A stretch of 56,354 bases of DNA from an uncultured Pirellula sp. (GTDB taxonomy: Bacteria; Planctomycetota; Planctomycetia; Pirellulales; Pirellulaceae): NCBI GenBank assembly GCA_903892355.1, contig CAITIE010000053.1:1-56354 (forward strand), written 5' to 3'. Below are positions 47,419 to 55,727 of this stretch, in pieces. The position numbers and the translations under genes are program-made. Position 1 is the first letter of the stretch; every line of letters starts with the position of its first letter. The notes below the pieces were generated by a model. It ran no database searches. It saw nothing but the letters and a program-made list of their open reading frames with translations, and was not told the DNA's origin.

Positions 47419-47823
47419 ATCTTTGTCGGTGAATTGCCGTTGCATTTTGGGCATCGCTTCCAATCGATACACGACGTCCATTTCCAGATTCGACAGTCGC
47501 TCGACGAGCCCATCAATGAGATCCCTTGGGAACAAGCGTTCGCGCCGCCCTCGAGCGTTGACGGATCGAGGATTATGAAAACGCGAATCACGAACGCTGT
47601 GCGGGTGGGTGGTTGGTACACCGTCGTGTTTCGTGTGATGCTCGATGGCATCGGAGGTCAGTTCCACTTCGATCACGAAATCGGGAGGAGGGCCGGACAA
47701 AACCGGACGGCGAACTGCATTTTCACGCGCCGATCAGATGCTTTCGTCGCTTGTAGTCGCGATGTATATTGAAATGCTTGAGTTCGTTGATAGCCCGGTC
47801 CTGCAAGTGAGGAGCCAAGCGCG
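47419..47823. other. 405-bp interval of unclear content
   Basis: Frames are open on both strands: plus 47434-47772 and minus 47131-47700, the latter running antisense into the WD40 gene. Neither has a recognisable family pattern, a signal or a good start, and they overlap each other. I leave the interval unassigned. Confidence 0.4.
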
Positions 47824-48441
47824 ATGAGTAGCGCGGAACAACCCAAATACCACAGCGTCGAAGAGTACCTGGCGTTCGAGGAGCACTCGCTCACCAAGAG
47901 CGAGTACATCGACGGTTGGATCCGGGCGATGACTGGGGCAACTTTTCGCCATGTTCGTGTTGCGACCAATAGTTTAGTCGCTCTGGGCGTACGGCTCAGA
48001 AATAAACCCTGTATGCCTCTGGGTTCCGATATGAAACTGCGCATCGATCGCGAGGGGACAAAACGCTTCTATTACCCGGACGTGCAAGTCGTTTGTCAGC
48101 CCAATGCCCCTTCGACAGTCTTTCAAGACCAGCCCGTATTGATCATCGAAGTCCTTTCCCCCTCGACGCGGCGTTACGACCTCGATGAAAAAATGACGGC
48201 CTACCTGACCATCCCGTCGCTGGAGTGCTACATCGCGTTGGAGCAGCATCAGCCGATCGCGATCGTGCTGCGGCGAGCCAACGGCGGTTTCTTGCGTCAG
48301 ACCATCGAAGGGATCGACGAGACCGTCGACTTACCGTTCCTCGGCAGCTCGTTGCCGATGCGGGAGCTCTACGAAGGAATCGAGTTCACCGCCGAGTGCG
48401 TCCAAGAACCAGATCCCGAGTACGAGTTGACAGCGGATTGA
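47824..48441 (+). CDS. Uma2-family (DUF820) PD-(D/E)XK nuclease-fold protein
   Basis: The 205-residue protein has the Uma2 layout: YHSVEEYLAFEEHSLTKSEY at the start, a first acidic position in YYPDVQVVC, and VLIIEVLSPSTRRYDLDEKM with the Glu of the nuclease core, then YLTIPSLECYIALE. The ExK-type motif reads IEVLS, so the lysine is displaced as is usual in this family. Uma2 proteins abound in cyanobacteria and planctomycetes in many paralogues; their role is unproven and may be DNA cleavage in mobile or defence contexts. ATG 47824 has GAGGAG upstream. Confidence 0.9.
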   Translation: MSSAEQPKYHSVEEYLAFEEHSLTKSEYIDGWIRAMTGATFRHVRVATNSLVALGVRLRNKPCMPLGSDMKLRIDREGTKRFYYPDVQVVCQPNAPSTVFQDQPVLIIEVLSPSTRRYDLDEKMTAYLTIPSLECYIALEQHQPIAIVLRRANGGFLRQTIEGIDETVDLPFLGSSLPMRELYEGIEFTAECVQEPDPEYELTAD

Positions 48442-48580
48442 ACGCGGGGGCGGAGAGCGGCCTCGTTGGATGCCAAGAACAAATGGTACGCGCCTCCACC
48501 CGGCGATCACGCTGAGTGCTCCGATGGGTTTCGCTTCGCGAAAACTAGAGTGCGCTAAATCAAGCCTCAAAACGACTCAA

Positions 48581-48612
48581 GGGATGGACGGTTCCTAAGA
48601 ACCGGCCATCCC
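48581..48612. terminator. Hairpin between convergent Uma2 and TolC-family genes
   Basis: GGGATGG/CCATCCC, a 2x2 internal loop and GGTTC/GAACC around CTAA form a long stem. There is no clear T tract, so termination is only likely. The rest of the 252-bp interval shows nothing. Confidence 0.5.
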
Positions 48613-48693
48613 CGAGTACTCCCCCTGCCTCTCGTTCACAGCTTTCGCTGTTCGCTTACTAACTTCTTTTGATTTCTTTGGTTCGGCGTTGCC

Positions 48694-50907
48694 TTACGAC
48701 CCCCAGTCGAATTTGGGCTTCGACTCTGCACTCGCCTTTTTAAGGGGCTGATTTACTTTCTCGGCTGCCGGTTCATTCTTTTTAGGTTCGCTCGATGCTG
48801 GTGCCGCCGACGGTGTTCCGCTCGTCGTGACTCGCTTTGGAGTCGCTGCAGAGTTCGCGGTCCCAGTCATCTGCTGAACTTCGCCTCGGCTAACGACGCG
48901 TGGCCGACTGGCTCCGTTCTCGACGAACGTCGCTGCATCTCGCTCCCGAGCTCGCTCGGTCGCATCCCAGTAAGCCTTGTCCGGCCAGAGCCCTTCTTCG
49001 AGACTGATGTTGTTGTACTCGAGCAATGACCCCTTCAGCGTGTGGACTTCGACAATTGATTTGTTGTACTCGGCCAAGGCTCGGATGTAGTTACGCCCTG
49101 CGTTGGCTCGTGACTGTTGGGCTCGCAGCAGCAAATCCATAATCTGTTCGGAGGATCCTTCGCCAACATTGAATCGTTCTTCGTGCAGAGCGACCAATCG
49201 TTGGGCCGAGGTTAGGGCCGCGAGCTGCTCCAGCATCTGTGCATAGTTGCTGTTCAGCTCCCGCAACGTTTGGGTAAGCGAGTAGCTTGCAGCGAGTTCT
49301 TTCTCTTCGAGAACGCAGTGAGCACGAGCGAGTTCGAGCTGCGAGTTGCGGATCGCGGCACTGGCTCGACGAGCACCAAACGCTGTTGGTGTAAAGTCGA
49401 CGCGGAAAGCAGCTTCTTGGTAATCACCGCTGTTGAGGACTTCGAAAGCACTAGGTGCTGGTTGGCCAGGGTTGGGTGGGAACGGTCCGTTGCCACCTGT
49501 TTTATCCAATAAGGAACCACCGACACCGAGCCAGCGATAGATCAAGGACACATCAAGGTCTGGGAGGATTTGGTTCTTTGCGGATACCAATTCCAATTCT
49601 TTCTGCTTGATGACCCAGCGTTGGCGAATCAAATCGACGTTTCGGTTGAAGGCTTCGTTGACCGCATCGTTGAAATCGAACTGAGCCATACCGATTGCAG
49701 GTTTGTCGGAAGGTCGGATCAATCGTCCATCGGTCGCCCCCCAGCCCATCAGGAGCCGGAGGTTTTGCTCTCGACCAAACACGCCGAGGCCGTCTGGTGC
49801 TTGGATGTTAACGCCGCCTCCCAAGGCCGCATCGAGTTGGGCTTGAAACTCGTGGTAAGTAACCTTTGCTTGAGCTTCAGGGGTCTCCGAAGCGCCTTTT
49901 TGCATCTTGTGGTAAGCCACGTGGTAGGCACGAGCTGCACTATCGCGAGCGATGCGAGCGTTCTCCACGTTCCAGTAGCTTTGGTAGAGATCCCAGTAGG
50001 CATACTCGACGTCGCGAACCAAGTTCCTAACTCGTTCGTTGAAGTCGACCAGCGAAACATCTTCATTGATCCGAGCCAGAACCACCGGGATACGGTTGAC
50101 CAAGGCACCGCGACCGCGGAGCAATGGCTGCTGGATTTGAGCTTCGAAGATTTGCGTGTAGTCGCTTGGTACAGCCCGACCAAAATTGTTTAGACTCGCC
50201 GGCGTCTGAACGGGAATATTGTTGTACCCATAGAGCGTCTGCGATCGGAACGTCACTACGTTACCGGAAGCGGTTCGCTTCGAGACCGCCATTTGACCAC
50301 TGCTGTCACGAGCTCGGAAGTCTTGTGGATTGAAAACGTTACCGGAGCCTACGTTTCGAGGACGATCGGTGTTGTTGTAGGAGAAGAACGACGAGAATTG
50401 AGCATCGAACTCGCTCAGTGCATCTTCGACCCCGCCGACTTGAGTCGCTTTGACGGAACCATTGGATTGAACGCGGTTACCACTTTGATCGACAACGACT
50501 TGTTGGGAATTGGTAGTCGTAGCGACGATGGCTGGATCGTAGATCGTCGATAGAGCAGCACCTGGGGTCGATAGGATCGACCCTGCCATGTCCGGGTTGG
50601 GACCTTGGGATCCAGGAGTCGTCCGGATGAGCTTGCTATTGACCAGGGCGTAGGAAATGCATTGCTCTAAGGTCAGATCGAGGAACTCGAATTTTTGATT
50701 GTCTAGCGTCAGTGGCTCAAGGGTCTTGGTCGCTTCTGGAATCGGGTTGATTTCCAGGTCTGGATATTCGATCTTCTGCGATTGATCGAGATAGTGAGCG
50801 AGGTCGCCACGTTCTCGAATGAAGTATGGTTGGGTAGGATGGCAACCGGCGAGAGCGATCCAGCCGATCTGAAGTCCTACAAACCATTTTTGGAAGATGC
50901 GTTTCAT
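48694..50907 (-). CDS. TolC-family outer membrane efflux lipoprotein
   Basis: A 737-residue outer-membrane channel protein. It has a lipobox (ALAGC, Cys22), so it is lipid-anchored like OprM-type proteins. The TolC signatures are duplicated: FLDLTLEQCISYALVNSK, VRNLVRDVEYAYWDLYQSYWN and, in the second half, ELVSAKNQILPDLDVSLIYRW, with LNSNYAQMLEQLAALTSAQRL and the closing helix RALAEYNKSIVEVHTLKGSLL. It is longer than TolC (about 490) because of an Asn/Gln/Gly-rich insert at about 110-200 and a Lys/Ala/Pro-rich tail. No inner-membrane pump or adaptor gene is adjacent. Confidence 0.92.
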   Translation of the reverse strand: MKRIFQKWFVGLQIGWIALAGCHPTQPYFIRERGDLAHYLDQSQKIEYPDLEINPIPEATKTLEPLTLDNQKFEFLDLTLEQCISYALVNSKLIRTTPGSQGPNPDMAGSILSTPGAALSTIYDPAIVATTTNSQQVVVDQSGNRVQSNGSVKATQVGGVEDALSEFDAQFSSFFSYNNTDRPRNVGSGNVFNPQDFRARDSSGQMAVSKRTASGNVVTFRSQTLYGYNNIPVQTPASLNNFGRAVPSDYTQIFEAQIQQPLLRGRGALVNRIPVVLARINEDVSLVDFNERVRNLVRDVEYAYWDLYQSYWNVENARIARDSAARAYHVAYHKMQKGASETPEAQAKVTYHEFQAQLDAALGGGVNIQAPDGLGVFGREQNLRLLMGWGATDGRLIRPSDKPAIGMAQFDFNDAVNEAFNRNVDLIRQRWVIKQKELELVSAKNQILPDLDVSLIYRWLGVGGSLLDKTGGNGPFPPNPGQPAPSAFEVLNSGDYQEAAFRVDFTPTAFGARRASAAIRNSQLELARAHCVLEEKELAASYSLTQTLRELNSNYAQMLEQLAALTSAQRLVALHEERFNVGEGSSEQIMDLLLRAQQSRANAGRNYIRALAEYNKSIVEVHTLKGSLLEYNNISLEEGLWPDKAYWDATERARERDAATFVENGASRPRVVSRGEVQQMTGTANSAATPKRVTTSGTPSAAPASSEPKKNEPAAEKVNQPLKKASAESKPKFDWGS

Positions 50908-51401
50908 GAGCCAGGAGGTCCGTCCAACGGCGCTCGGTCAACACAGGCCATGCGGCCTTGGCCCAGAACTAGAACTGCCACAAGGCAATCCGAACTGAAA
51001 CCGGCGTTTTCCGAAATTGGTGTTAGGCCCCCCCTAACATGCTCGCTGAAATCGTGGCCGCCCGTCTCCGGACGTCTCGTTGCCAACTCGCATACCCATT
51101 AGATCGGCAGTTGAGTTGGTAAACTTTGACGCTTACGAAAGAAATTCCGAAAGAAAAGGACTCTACTGGGAAAAACAGGGGGTTTGGCGAAGCGGCTGAA
51201 AAAATAGGAGGTTTCTTGTTCGAGAAACCTTACCAAGTGCTAGCAAACGGAAGCGGGTTGGGTGTATCTTGCTAACTGTTCCGCCGTCATGATCGTCGGC
51301 GGTGGCGAGGCGTGGCGGGCTGGTTTCGCAACTCCGGAGTAGGGGTGAGGAATCGGTCGACTCACGAAACACCCCAAACCCATCTCTGGCAGGGATTTCG
51401 C
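50908..51401. other. Divergent intergenic region between the TolC-family gene and dcd
   Basis: No gene is seen. A perfect hairpin lies at 51209-51230 (AGGTTTCT/AGAAACCT, 6-nt loop) in an A-rich stretch; it has no T tract on the plus strand and is about 170 bp before dcd. Promoters for both genes must be here, but no clear pair of hexamers was found. Confidence 0.45.
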
Positions 51402-52034
51402 ATGATTCTTTCAGGTGAAGAGATACGCGCTCGGCTGGGTTCGGAAGTCCAAATCTCGCCATTCTGTGAGGATGCCCTCAACCCCAACAGCGTGAATTTG
51501 ACGCTCCATAATGAACTTCTCGTCTACGAGGAAGTCGTTCTCGACGTCAAAGAGCCGAACCGATTTCGGCGGATCCAGATCCCCGAAGATGGATTGATCC
51601 TCAGTCCTGGGCAACTTTATTTGGGCCGGACCGTCGAGTACACGGAAACCCACAATTTGGTCCCGATGATTGAAGGTCGTTCGTCGTTGTCGAGATTAGG
51701 TTTATTCGTTCATTGCTCTTCGGGTATGGGCAATGCTGGCTTCTGCGGGCATTGGACCATTGAAATGTTCGCCGTCCAACCGATTCGGATCTACGGTGGT
51801 ATCCGGATTTGCCAGATCGCCTATCATGAGGTTGTCGGTACTATCCGCGAGTACTCGAGCGAAAAGTACCAGAACAATCGGGACATCCAACCAAGCATGA
51901 TGTACAAGGAGTTCGGGTACAGCCGCGAGTATGAGCAACTCCAACTCGATTTCAACGCGTTGACGGCTTCTTGCCGGGAAACGTCGAGTTATGGGGTTGC
52001 CGAAGGCCGATCGTCCGACAGCCATACCGCCTGA
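51402..52034 (+). CDS. dcd: dCTP deaminase
   Basis: Dcd deaminates dCTP on the route to dUMP for thymidylate synthesis. The 210-residue protein has the dUTPase-superfamily trimer motifs: DALNPNSVNLTLHNELLVYE, MIEGRSSLSRLGLFVH with the phosphate-binding Ser/Arg, GHWTIEMFAVQPIRIYGG with the catalytic Glu and IRICQIAYHEV. ATG 51402 starts directly with the family's MILSGEEIRARL. The C-terminal 20 residues (Ser/Thr-rich) are unlike the enzyme core. It is alone, but fabZ begins 140 bp further. Confidence 0.93.
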   Translation: MILSGEEIRARLGSEVQISPFCEDALNPNSVNLTLHNELLVYEEVVLDVKEPNRFRRIQIPEDGLILSPGQLYLGRTVEYTETHNLVPMIEGRSSLSRLGLFVHCSSGMGNAGFCGHWTIEMFAVQPIRIYGGIRICQIAYHEVVGTIREYSSEKYQNNRDIQPSMMYKEFGYSREYEQLQLDFNALTASCRETSSYGVAEGRSSDSHTA

Positions 52035-52080
52035 GTTGGCCTCAGCCCGATTCCAATCGGCTTGATCCATCCCTTGCACC

Positions 52081-52133
52081 TGCTTGTTTGCCTGCCAGCT
52101 TGCTTGTTTGCCTGCCAGCTTGCTTGTTTGCCT
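52081..52133 (+). repeat. 20-bp tandem repeat, two exact units plus a partial one
   Basis: TGCTTGTTTGCCTGCCAGCT occurs at 52081 and 52101, and a partial copy from 52121. It lies 41 bp before the fabZ start and so is part of its leader. Confidence 0.95.
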
Positions 52134-52173
52134 ATTTACTAGCTTGCCTATTTGCACTGACCAAAAAATCACG

Positions 52174-52611
52174 ATGAGTTCCGCATCCCTGGAAAAAATC
52201 CACGCTCTTATTCCGCATCGCAAGCCGATGCTGCTGGTCGATGAAATCGTCGATCAAACCGAGAAAACGATCCATTGCCGAAAAACGTTTTCCTCCGATG
52301 AGTTTTTCTTGCAAGGACATTTCCCAAACTACCCGCTTGTGCCAGGAGTTATCCTTTGCGAGTGCTGCTTGCAAAGTGGTGCCATTCTTTTGGCAAGTGT
52401 CACTCCTGCCGAAGGAGTCGTGCCGGTAGCAACCCGGCTCGATGGCGCGAAATTCAAACGGATGGTAAGGCCAGGGGACACGATCGATATCGAGGTCACC
52501 CTCAACGAGGTGGTTTCGACCGCTTACTTCATGACAGGTCGTGTGACCGTCGGGGGCCAACTCGCAGCCCGGTTGGATTTTGCTTGTAGCGTCGCAAAGC
52601 CGGAGGCATAA
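52174..52611 (+). CDS. fabZ: 3-hydroxyacyl-ACP dehydratase FabZ
   Basis: FabZ removes water from 3-hydroxyacyl-ACP in fatty acid elongation. The 145-residue hot-dog protein begins at ATG 52174 and has IHALIPHRKPMLLVDEIVD, GHFPNYPLVPGVILCE with the catalytic His, and the later VPVATRLDGAKFKRMVRPGD and VTVGGQLAARLDF. Upstream in-frame codons come from the 20-bp repeat and are excluded. It forms a cluster with the next two genes (gaps 6 and 36 bp). Confidence 0.92.
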   Translation: MSSASLEKIHALIPHRKPMLLVDEIVDQTEKTIHCRKTFSSDEFFLQGHFPNYPLVPGVILCECCLQSGAILLASVTPAEGVVPVATRLDGAKFKRMVRPGDTIDIEVTLNEVVSTAYFMTGRVTVGGQLAARLDFACSVAKPEA

Positions 52612-52617
52612 ACAAAC

Positions 52618-52932
52618 GTGGCCAATAAGTTACTCGTCCACGCAGTAGGACGTAGCGATGTCGCGCCCCTGGAAATGCCTGAACGCTTCCGGTTGGAAGT
52701 GGTTTATTTTATGACTCCAGGGGATCATGGAGGGGCCCCTACACTCAACACCAACGAATACTGGATCGAGTCCGCAAATATCAATCGTTGGCTTGACGAT
52801 GGTGGTTTCTCGGTGGTTTCACCGCTCGATGCGGAAACAGTTGCCGAGATCGATCTTTCCGAAGACCAAGAACGTTGGCTGGAATGGATGAAAAAAAACA
52901 ATCTAACCCACATCCGTGTTGTTCCAGCCTAA
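52618..52932 (+). CDS. Unknown small protein, 104 residues
   Basis: The product starts at GTG 52618 with GGAGG 11 nt upstream, 6 bp after fabZ. It looks like a folded soluble protein (MPERFRLEVVYFMTPGDHGG, YWIESANINRWLDDGGFSVV, LSEDQERWLEWMKKNNLTHI) without known motifs. Because it sits between fabZ and folA it is probably co-transcribed with both; no function is proposed. Confidence 0.8.
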   Translation: MANKLLVHAVGRSDVAPLEMPERFRLEVVYFMTPGDHGGAPTLNTNEYWIESANINRWLDDGGFSVVSPLDAETVAEIDLSEDQERWLEWMKKNNLTHIRVVPA

Positions 52933-52968
52933 CCCAGTTGTTCTAGCGACTCGTCGCGCGATCCCGAC

Positions 52969-53481
52969 ATGAGTAATCCTTGCTCCAATGAGTCCCCCCC
53001 CCTACAGATGGTGGTAGCGGTTGCTCGCAATGGAACCATCGGCGACCGCGATGCATTGCCTTGGCGATTGAGTTCCGATTTGCAGCGGTTCAAGCGATTG
53101 ACGATGGGGCATGCCCTTATGATGGGGCGTAAAACCTACGAGTCGATTGGCAGGCTTCTACCAGGCCGCCAGACGATCATCCTATCCCGCTCTCCATCGT
53201 ATCGCGTGCCTGGGGCTGTTACGGCAACCTCCATCGATGAAGCACTGGCGGGGCTTCCTTTAGGGATCATTCCGTTCGTTGTAGGTGGCGCTGAGATCTA
53301 TCGGCACTGTTGGCCTCGCGTTGGGCACCTTCACATCACCCATGTGTTGGCCGATGTCCCAGGCGATACGCAACTCGCTCCGCTTGCATTGGAAGCCTTC
53401 ACGCGAATGGAACAAGAGTATGTCCCCTCCGATGAGAAGAACGATTGGCCCAGCATCTACGAGCACTGGGTAAAACGTTGA
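52969..53481 (+). CDS. folA: Dihydrofolate reductase
   Basis: DHFR reduces dihydrofolate with NADPH. The 170-residue protein has VVAVARNGTIGDRDALPWRL, the acidic active-site residue in LSSDLQRFKRLTMG, the NADPH motif MMGRKTYESIG, PGRQTIILSRS and the FVVGGAEIYRHCWP glycine loop. The first ten residues are an extension. No thymidylate synthase gene is adjacent. The gene is the last of the fabZ cluster. Confidence 0.95.
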   Translation: MSNPCSNESPPLQMVVAVARNGTIGDRDALPWRLSSDLQRFKRLTMGHALMMGRKTYESIGRLLPGRQTIILSRSPSYRVPGAVTATSIDEALAGLPLGIIPFVVGGAEIYRHCWPRVGHLHITHVLADVPGDTQLAPLALEAFTRMEQEYVPSDEKNDWPSIYEHWVKR

Positions 53482-53923
53482 GAAATCGCATGTTTTGCGA
53501 GCTCGTTTTTTTCGATCGCAACGATTTCCAACGCAATCTATCACCCTACCAAAAACATCAAACAGGTTTTCCACGCACCTTACTTGCGGTGCTCTCGAAA
53601 GTCGCACTCGCCCCCATCGCTGTTCCATTCGGTCTTTACCGCATCTTCACACTCGCTCCCCAAAATCTTCCTTCGGTTCGCATCAATATTGTTTGACTCA
53701 TTAGCTAGCAATTTTACAATCCGGACCCGCTCAACCAACTCGGCCCGTTGAACAAAGACGGCCCGTTGGATGAGCACCGCGCGGGATGGTTCCCGCTCGG
53801 ACTGGAATCTGTTGAGTCATCAATGCTGCTGTTCGAATGCAGGATTCCCAACACGGGCACTCCTGACGATGGCGGCAGCATGGTGATCCTCGGTGGAACT
53901 GTCGCAAGGCTTAGGAGTTCGCG
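53482..53923. other. Interval before dnaA
   Basis: 442 bp without a supported gene. A 68-codon frame (53490-53696) is open but patternless. One TTTTCCACG (near 53567) differs by one base from a DnaA-box variant; no cluster of boxes or AT-rich unwinding region was found, so there is no evidence for oriC here. Confidence 0.4.
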
Positions 53924-55702
53924 ATGCGGATAGCGCACGAAGTTGCTGTACGTCAGAACATGCTCGCGCAAATGGTGGAATCCACCGTACGGCAGCGACT
54001 GGGCAAAGAGCGCATGGAATTGTGGTTTGGAAACGGCTCGACATGGTCGGTCGTCGGCGATGATGCAGCAGCCCAAGGCACCGAAGCGGGGATCGCCCCG
54101 GCCGGAAAAACGATTCGCATCGGCGTTGCTAATAGTTTTATGGCCGATTGCATCGTCAAGATGTTTCGTAGCGATTTGCAGGCTGCGGTAACCCAGTGTG
54201 GCGGTACCGAATGGGGGTACGAGGTTGTCGTCTCAGGGGGGATTTCCTCGCCGAAAATCGTCGAAGAGGTCCCATCTCAATCTCAAATAACGTACCATGG
54301 AGGCTCCCCGACGGACGGCCACACACGCACCCCTAGCACGACCATTTCCCCCACTGTGAGCAAACCCGCAACGAACACTTCATCGACGAGGCCAACGCAG
54401 CGACAAACTGCGTCCGAACTCGACGGGCAGCAGATTGCCGGGCAGTCTATTGCAGGCCGGGGTGTGGGAAGCCAATCTTCCTGCGGTGCGACTCCCAACC
54501 TGCGAGTCCTCAGGATTGATTCTGCCCGGGTTGATTCTGCTGAAGAGTCGGCGACGGCACCGTTGCATGCTAATCCACCGTTGCATGCTAATCCACCGGC
54601 CCCCCTCAAAGCTTCTCACGTCAGTTCGGACGAACTCGAGATGGATCGGTTGCTCGCGGTCCGCAAGCAGAACGAGAGGCGATGGGATGATTTCATTTTG
54701 GGGGAGCACAACCGGTTCGCGTACACGGGGGCCCAAATGGTTCTCGAACGCCCCGGCAGCATTAATCCGCTTTTCATCCACGGGCCCCACGGCGTCGGCA
54801 AATCTCACTTGGCCCAAGGCCTCGCGCAGCAGCTTCGGCATCAGTATCGAATGCGACGCGTTTTGGTTCTGACCGGTGAGCAGTTCACGATTGAGTACAC
54901 CGAAAGCGCCCGTGGCGGCGGTTTCGCCAATTTTCGTCGCAAGTATCGCGATGTGGAAACGCTGGTGATCGACGACATTCAGTTCTGCTTGGGCAAGGCT
55001 GGAACACTCGTGGAACTTCGAAACACGATCGATATGCTGATTCGAGACCGCCGACAAGTCATCTTGGTCGCCGACCGAAGCCTGCATGAAATGTCGGGCT
55101 TGGGCTCGGATCTCTATGCTCGACTATCCGGCGGCATGAGTTGTAGCATTGAGCCGATGGACGTTGAAACCCGCCAGCGATTGCTCCAGAAGCTATGCCT
55201 GAAGCACTTTGTATCGATCAGCGACGAAGCATTGGAAGTGATCGCCAAGCAGTGCGGCGGCGATGCTCGTGTTCTGCATGGAATCGTTCACCGCTTGGTG
55301 GCTCAGCAGCGGATCCAAGGCTCAACGCTCAATACAGATGATGCGATTCGATGTACCATGGATTTGGTCCGCGCCAGCCAACCGATCGTTCGGCTCAATG
55401 ATATCGAACGAGCCGTTTGCGACGCATTCGGACTCGATGATGAAATGCTGCGTACCAAAACGAAATGCCAAAGCGTCAGCCAACCGCGGATGCTGGCGAT
55501 GTTCTTAGCCCGCAAGTACACGCGGACCGCTCTTTCGGAAATCGGTGAGTTCTTCGGCAACCGACAGCACTCGACTGTGATCTCTGCTCAAAAGAAGGTG
55601 GAGCAGTGGCTGAGCAGCGACGACGCCATCCAAGTCGGTCGCAATCGCGTTACCGTTCGCGAAATACTTCGCAGTCTCGAGTCGAACCTCCAAGTAGGCT
55701 AA
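53924..55702 (+). CDS. dnaA: Chromosomal replication initiator DnaA
   Basis: A 592-residue DnaA. Domain I is at 1-100 (MLAQMVESTVRQRLGKERME). Domain II is a very long Ser/Thr/Pro/Gln-rich linker (about 105-230), partly built from an 18-bp duplication. Domain III is AAA+: Walker A GPHGVGKS at 287-294, Walker B ETLVIDDIQF and DLYARLSGGMS. Domain IV has the DNA-binding signature KCQSVSQPRMLAMFLARKY, then TRTALSEIGEFFGNRQHSTV. The usual dnaN neighbour is absent; folA is upstream and a membrane protein is downstream. Confidence 0.93.
   Translation: MRIAHEVAVRQNMLAQMVESTVRQRLGKERMELWFGNGSTWSVVGDDAAAQGTEAGIAPAGKTIRIGVANSFMADCIVKMFRSDLQAAVTQCGGTEWGYEVVVSGGISSPKIVEEVPSQSQITYHGGSPTDGHTRTPSTTISPTVSKPATNTSSTRPTQRQTASELDGQQIAGQSIAGRGVGSQSSCGATPNLRVLRIDSARVDSAEESATAPLHANPPLHANPPAPLKASHVSSDELEMDRLLAVRKQNERRWDDFILGEHNRFAYTGAQMVLERPGSINPLFIHGPHGVGKSHLAQGLAQQLRHQYRMRRVLVLTGEQFTIEYTESARGGGFANFRRKYRDVETLVIDDIQFCLGKAGTLVELRNTIDMLIRDRRQVILVADRSLHEMSGLGSDLYARLSGGMSCSIEPMDVETRQRLLQKLCLKHFVSISDEALEVIAKQCGGDARVLHGIVHRLVAQQRIQGSTLNTDDAIRCTMDLVRASQPIVRLNDIERAVCDAFGLDDEMLRTKTKCQSVSQPRMLAMFLARKYTRTALSEIGEFFGNRQHSTVISAQKKVEQWLSSDDAIQVGRNRVTVREILRSLESNLQVG
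54561..54596 (+). repeat. 18-bp in-frame tandem duplication in dnaA
   Basis: Two exact CGTTGCATGCTAATCCAC units encode the PLHANP block twice in the DnaA linker. Confidence 0.93.
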
Positions 55703-55727
55703 CCCCGGCAACGAAGCTTTATTACCC

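Noticed and set aside
47131-47700. 189-codon minus-strand frame
   Set aside because: It runs antisense through the end of the WD40 gene and has no recognisable domain; an open plus-strand frame occupies the same DNA.
53490-53696. 68-codon frame between folA and dnaA
   Set aside because: No pattern, no ribosome binding site and no neighbour-based support.
53482-53923. Replication origin
   Set aside because: Only one near-match to a DnaA box and no AT-rich region; position beside dnaA alone is not enough.
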